Assembly: GCA_018335875.1 (NCBI GenBank)
Contig: JAGXRN010000034.1
Location: 1-64,000, forward strand
Reading direction: 5' to 3'
DNA length: 64,000 nucleotides
Source: Dethiobacter sp.
GTDB lineage: Bacteria > Bacillota > Dethiobacteria > Dethiobacterales > Dethiobacteraceae
Made by a program: the position numbers and the translations under genes. This document shows, one piece after another, positions 61,770 to 64,000 of this stretch (position 1 is its first letter; each line of letters opens with the position of its first letter). Under the pieces are notes generated by a model, which saw nothing but the letters and a program-made list of their open reading frames with translations, was not told the origin of the DNA and did not search any database.

Positions 61770-62891
61770 ATGAAAATAGGCATTGTCTGCTACCCAACCC
61801 ATGGCGGCAGCGGCGTGGTGGCAACCGAACTTGGCAAAGAGCTGGCAGAGCGGGGGCATGTGGTACATTTTATCTCCTACCAACTGCCTTTTCGGCTTGA
61901 CCGTTTTCAACCCAATGTTTACTACCACGAGGTTGACCTGCTTGCCTATCCACTATTTAAATATCCGCCCTACACGCTGGCGCTTGTCAATCAGATTGCC
62001 GACCTGGCGAAGAGGGAGAGCCTTGATCTAATTCATGCCCACTATGCAATCCCGCATTCTTTTTGCGCGCACATGGCCAGGGAAATCCTTGAAGACAGGA
62101 AATTGCGCGTAGTTACCACGCTGCACGGTACTGACATCACACTGGTGGGCAGCGATAAATCCTTTTGGCGCATTACACGTTTCAGTATTGAAAAAAGTGA
62201 CGGTGTAACCGCGGTTTCCGATAATCTTGCTGCGGAGACGCGCAACACTTTTGGCATTGAAAAACCAGTAAAGACTATCTATAACTTTATTAACACAGAA
62301 CGTTTTTACCCTCAGCCGGCTGCCCGTGAAAAGTTTGGCTGCCTGCCCGCTGACTGCAGGGTGCTTTTGCACATTTCCAACTTCCGCCCGGTTAAACGTG
62401 TGCCCGATGTGGTAGAGATTTTTGCCCGAGTGCGCCGGGAAATGCGCGCTAAGCTGCTTCTTGTGGGCGACGGTGTGCAGCGGCTGGAAACCCAGGAAGC
62501 TGTGGAAAGGCACAATTTAAGGGATGATGTTCTTTTCCTGGGCGCTCAGGATAATGTGCTGCCCATCATCTCCGCCGCCGACTTGTTCCTGCTGCCCTCG
62601 GAAAAAGAGAGCTTCGGCCTTGGTGCGCTTGAAGCAATGGCCTGCCGTGTGCCTGTCATCAGCTCCGATGCCGGCGGCTTGCCGGAGGTTATCAGGCAGG
62701 GAGAAACAGGTTTCATGGCGCCGGTTGGCGATATTGCCGCCATGGCCGTCCATGCACTTGAACTTCTCAGTGACGACAAACGTCTGCGGCAGATGGGGGA
62801 GGCCGCCAGGCGCAGGGTGGATGAGCACTTCAGCAGTACCCTGATTGTACCGCAATATGAGAGGTTCTATGAGGAAACTCTCAAGTCTTAG
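61770..62891 (+). CDS. bshA: N-acetyl-alpha-D-glucosaminyl L-malate synthase BshA
   Basis: 373 aa GT4 glycosyltransferase. MKIGIVCYPTHGGSGVVATE, HAHYAIPHSF, TTLHGTDITLVGSD, ISNFRPVKRVPDVVE and LPSEKESFGLGALEAMAC are diagnostic. Joins UDP-GlcNAc and malate in the first bacillithiol step. Confidence 0.95.
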   Translation: MKIGIVCYPTHGGSGVVATELGKELAERGHVVHFISYQLPFRLDRFQPNVYYHEVDLLAYPLFKYPPYTLALVNQIADLAKRESLDLIHAHYAIPHSFCAHMAREILEDRKLRVVTTLHGTDITLVGSDKSFWRITRFSIEKSDGVTAVSDNLAAETRNTFGIEKPVKTIYNFINTERFYPQPAAREKFGCLPADCRVLLHISNFRPVKRVPDVVEIFARVRREMRAKLLLVGDGVQRLETQEAVERHNLRDDVLFLGAQDNVLPIISAADLFLLPSEKESFGLGALEAMACRVPVISSDAGGLPEVIRQGETGFMAPVGDIAAMAVHALELLSDDKRLRQMGEAARRRVDEHFSSTLIVPQYERFYEETLKS

Positions 62892-62927
62892 CAAGCACAG
62901 ATTAAACACAAACTGTTAAAATACTTA

Positions 62928-62956
62928 TTGACACCATAGCAGACCAGTGGTAAAAT
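62928..62956 (+). promoter_or_regulatory. Promoter of the his operon
   Basis: TTGACA (62928-62933), 17-base spacer, TAAAAT (62951-62956). The leader to 63017 contains a repeated CGTTA/TTAA-rich stretch but no T-box. Confidence 0.85.
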
Positions 62957-63017
62957 AAAAATCGTTACTACGTCATCGCGTTAATACGTTAAAGCATTAA
63001 AGCAACGGAGGACTGCT

Positions 63018-64000
63018 ATGAATGAGAAGGCAAGAAGACTGCTGATTCCGGACGGTGTGCGCGACCTGCTGCCGGGGTTCGCGGGTCCAAAGAGGGAAAT
63101 GGAGAACAGAATACAGGAGGTCTTTGGCCGCTGGGGCTACCGTGAGGTGGCAACACCGGCCTTTGAGTATAGTGCTGTCTTTGACGGTGATGCCAACGGT
63201 GAACAGGAAGGGAAAGTGTATCGTTTCCTTGATGAACGCGGACGGACAATGGCTCTCCGTCCCGATTTTACTTCTCCCCTGGCAAGGGTTGCTGTCACTC
63301 ACCTGTCAAATGAGCCAAAGCCTCTGCGCCTGTGTTACGGCGGAAATGTCTATCGTCATGCCTCGGGCCAGCAGGGCAGGCAGCGTGAAATGGCGCAGGC
63401 CGGTGTGGAATTGATAGGATCAGGGTGTGCCGGCAGCGATGCAGAAATAATAGCCTTGGCAGTTGATGTGCTGCGTGCGCTTAAACTGGATGATTTTACT
63501 CTCTGCCTGGGGCACGTGGGTTTTCTGCAGGCTGTGCTTGATGCCCACGGCGTAACCGGAATTGCCGGTGAAAGAATAAATCACTTCTTTAACAGGAAAG
63601 ACTTTGTTTCTTTGAAGGAATTATCCTCAGAGCTGCAGTTGCCCGCTTTCTCCCGGGAAAGCATTCTGCGTTTGCCGACGCTGCGCGGCGGCAGGGAAGT
63701 GCTGGCTGAAGCGGATGTACTTCTGCCGCCCGGCACTGATCGTGGCTCACTGGCTACCCTGGATGAAATCTGGCAGGTGCTGGAAGACTACGGGGTAAGC
63801 CGTTTTATTACCTTTGACCTTGGATTGGTCAGGGCTCTTGATTACTATACCGGGATGGTCTTTGAGGGCTATACGGGTGGGCTTGGCTTCCCGCTTTGCG
63901 GAGGCGGTCGTTATGACAGGCTGCTTGGCCACTTTGGACAGAATTCACCGGCAGTGGGCTTTGCCATCAATACCGATCACCTGCTGCTTGTGCAGCAGCG
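63018..64000 (+). CDS. hisZ: ATP phosphoribosyltransferase regulatory subunit HisZ, 3' partial
   Basis: Frame open to the end of the window (327 codons). A HisRS-like fold without the tRNA-binding domain: IPDGVRDLLPGFAGPKREME, LRPDFTSPLARV, LCYGGNVYRH and LVRALDYYTGMVFEGY. The motifs are closer to HisZ than to HisS: the start motif lacks GTxD. It needs HisG to form the first enzyme of histidine synthesis. ATG 63018 after ACGGAGG. Confidence 0.85.
   Translation, partial: MNEKARRLLIPDGVRDLLPGFAGPKREMENRIQEVFGRWGYREVATPAFEYSAVFDGDANGEQEGKVYRFLDERGRTMALRPDFTSPLARVAVTHLSNEPKPLRLCYGGNVYRHASGQQGRQREMAQAGVELIGSGCAGSDAEIIALAVDVLRALKLDDFTLCLGHVGFLQAVLDAHGVTGIAGERINHFFNRKDFVSLKELSSELQLPAFSRESILRLPTLRGGREVLAEADVLLPPGTDRGSLATLDEIWQVLEDYGVSRFITFDLGLVRALDYYTGMVFEGYTGGLGFPLCGGGRYDRLLGHFGQNSPAVGFAINTDHLLLVQQ

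Noticed and set aside
1-64000. CRISPR arrays, prophage modules, intact insertion sequences
   Set aside because: No regularly spaced repeats, integrase or transposase genes were recognised; only short remnants and the repeat elements listed.
63018-64000. Histidyl-tRNA synthetase (hisS)
   Set aside because: The sequence shares the HisRS core but the N-terminal and motif 2 details fit HisZ better; the missing C-terminus prevents full certainty.

Overview
The window reads as chromosome of an anaerobic, low-to-mid GC Firmicute of the Clostridia/Peptococcaceae/Dethiobacteria kind. This is inferred from four things: monoderm-style leaders (a T-box and a lysine riboswitch), bacillithiol genes, LL-diaminopimelate aminotransferase lysine synthesis, and a sulfate-reducer-like redox repertoire (siroheme-dependent heme synthesis, multiheme cytochromes, selenocysteine). 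Nearly all genes lie on the + strand in long, tightly overlapping operons. I cannot name the species.

Layout. 1-3.5 kb: end of a small DUF2680 secreted protein, a two-component system, and two convergent membrane 'Gate' proteins. 3.7-8.1 kb: selA-selB-selD. SelD is itself a selenoprotein, with an in-frame TGA at 7076. 8.3-9.1 kb: gene remnants (PLD-like and NRDE/TANGO2-like). 9.2-13.6 kb: a CopG/MazF toxin-antitoxin pair, an amidohydrolase, and AsnB. 13.7-20.5 kb: a sulfur-carrier-protein pathway (siroheme sulfite-reductase-like protein, TusA, JAMM protease, ThiF-type E1, MoaD-like carrier with a masked Gly-Gly, cysteine synthase, gamma-family PLP enzyme) and a YeiH-type exporter. 20.6-36.7 kb: one supra-operon for c-type cytochrome maturation (CcmABCDE with ResB/CcsA) and for siroheme-route heme synthesis (HemA, HemX, SirC, HemC, CobA-HemD, AhbC, HemB, AhbD, AhbA, AhbB, HemL). 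36.7-45.2 kb: multiheme cytochromes, a NapC-like quinol-side cytochrome and a Tat-exported split-Soret-like cytochrome that reads through TGA at 38350 as selenocysteine. 45.3-49 kb: a peptidase, electron-transfer flavoprotein genes (etfA internally deleted), an RseC-like protein and a flavoprotein stub. 49.1-55.3 kb: lysine riboswitch and lysA-dapF-dapL-asd-lysC. 55.4-59.3 kb: T-box and aroF-tyrA-aroA. 59.3-62.9 kb: bshC-bshB-bshA. 62.9 kb to the end: start of a his operon (hisZ).

How it fits together. The selenium genes supply Sec to at least two products inside the window. Siroheme made from the HemC/CobA-HemD/SirC branch can serve the sulfite-reductase-like protein and also feeds the Ahb route to heme. 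Heme is then attached to the many CxxCH proteins by a mixed System I/System II maturation set. A second theme is damage: at least six genes look internally deleted or joined at abrupt breakpoints (about 8.53, 9.09, 42.68, 44.06, 47.89 and 48.74 kb). That could be real genome decay or an assembly artefact, and it should be settled before the cytochrome region is interpreted.
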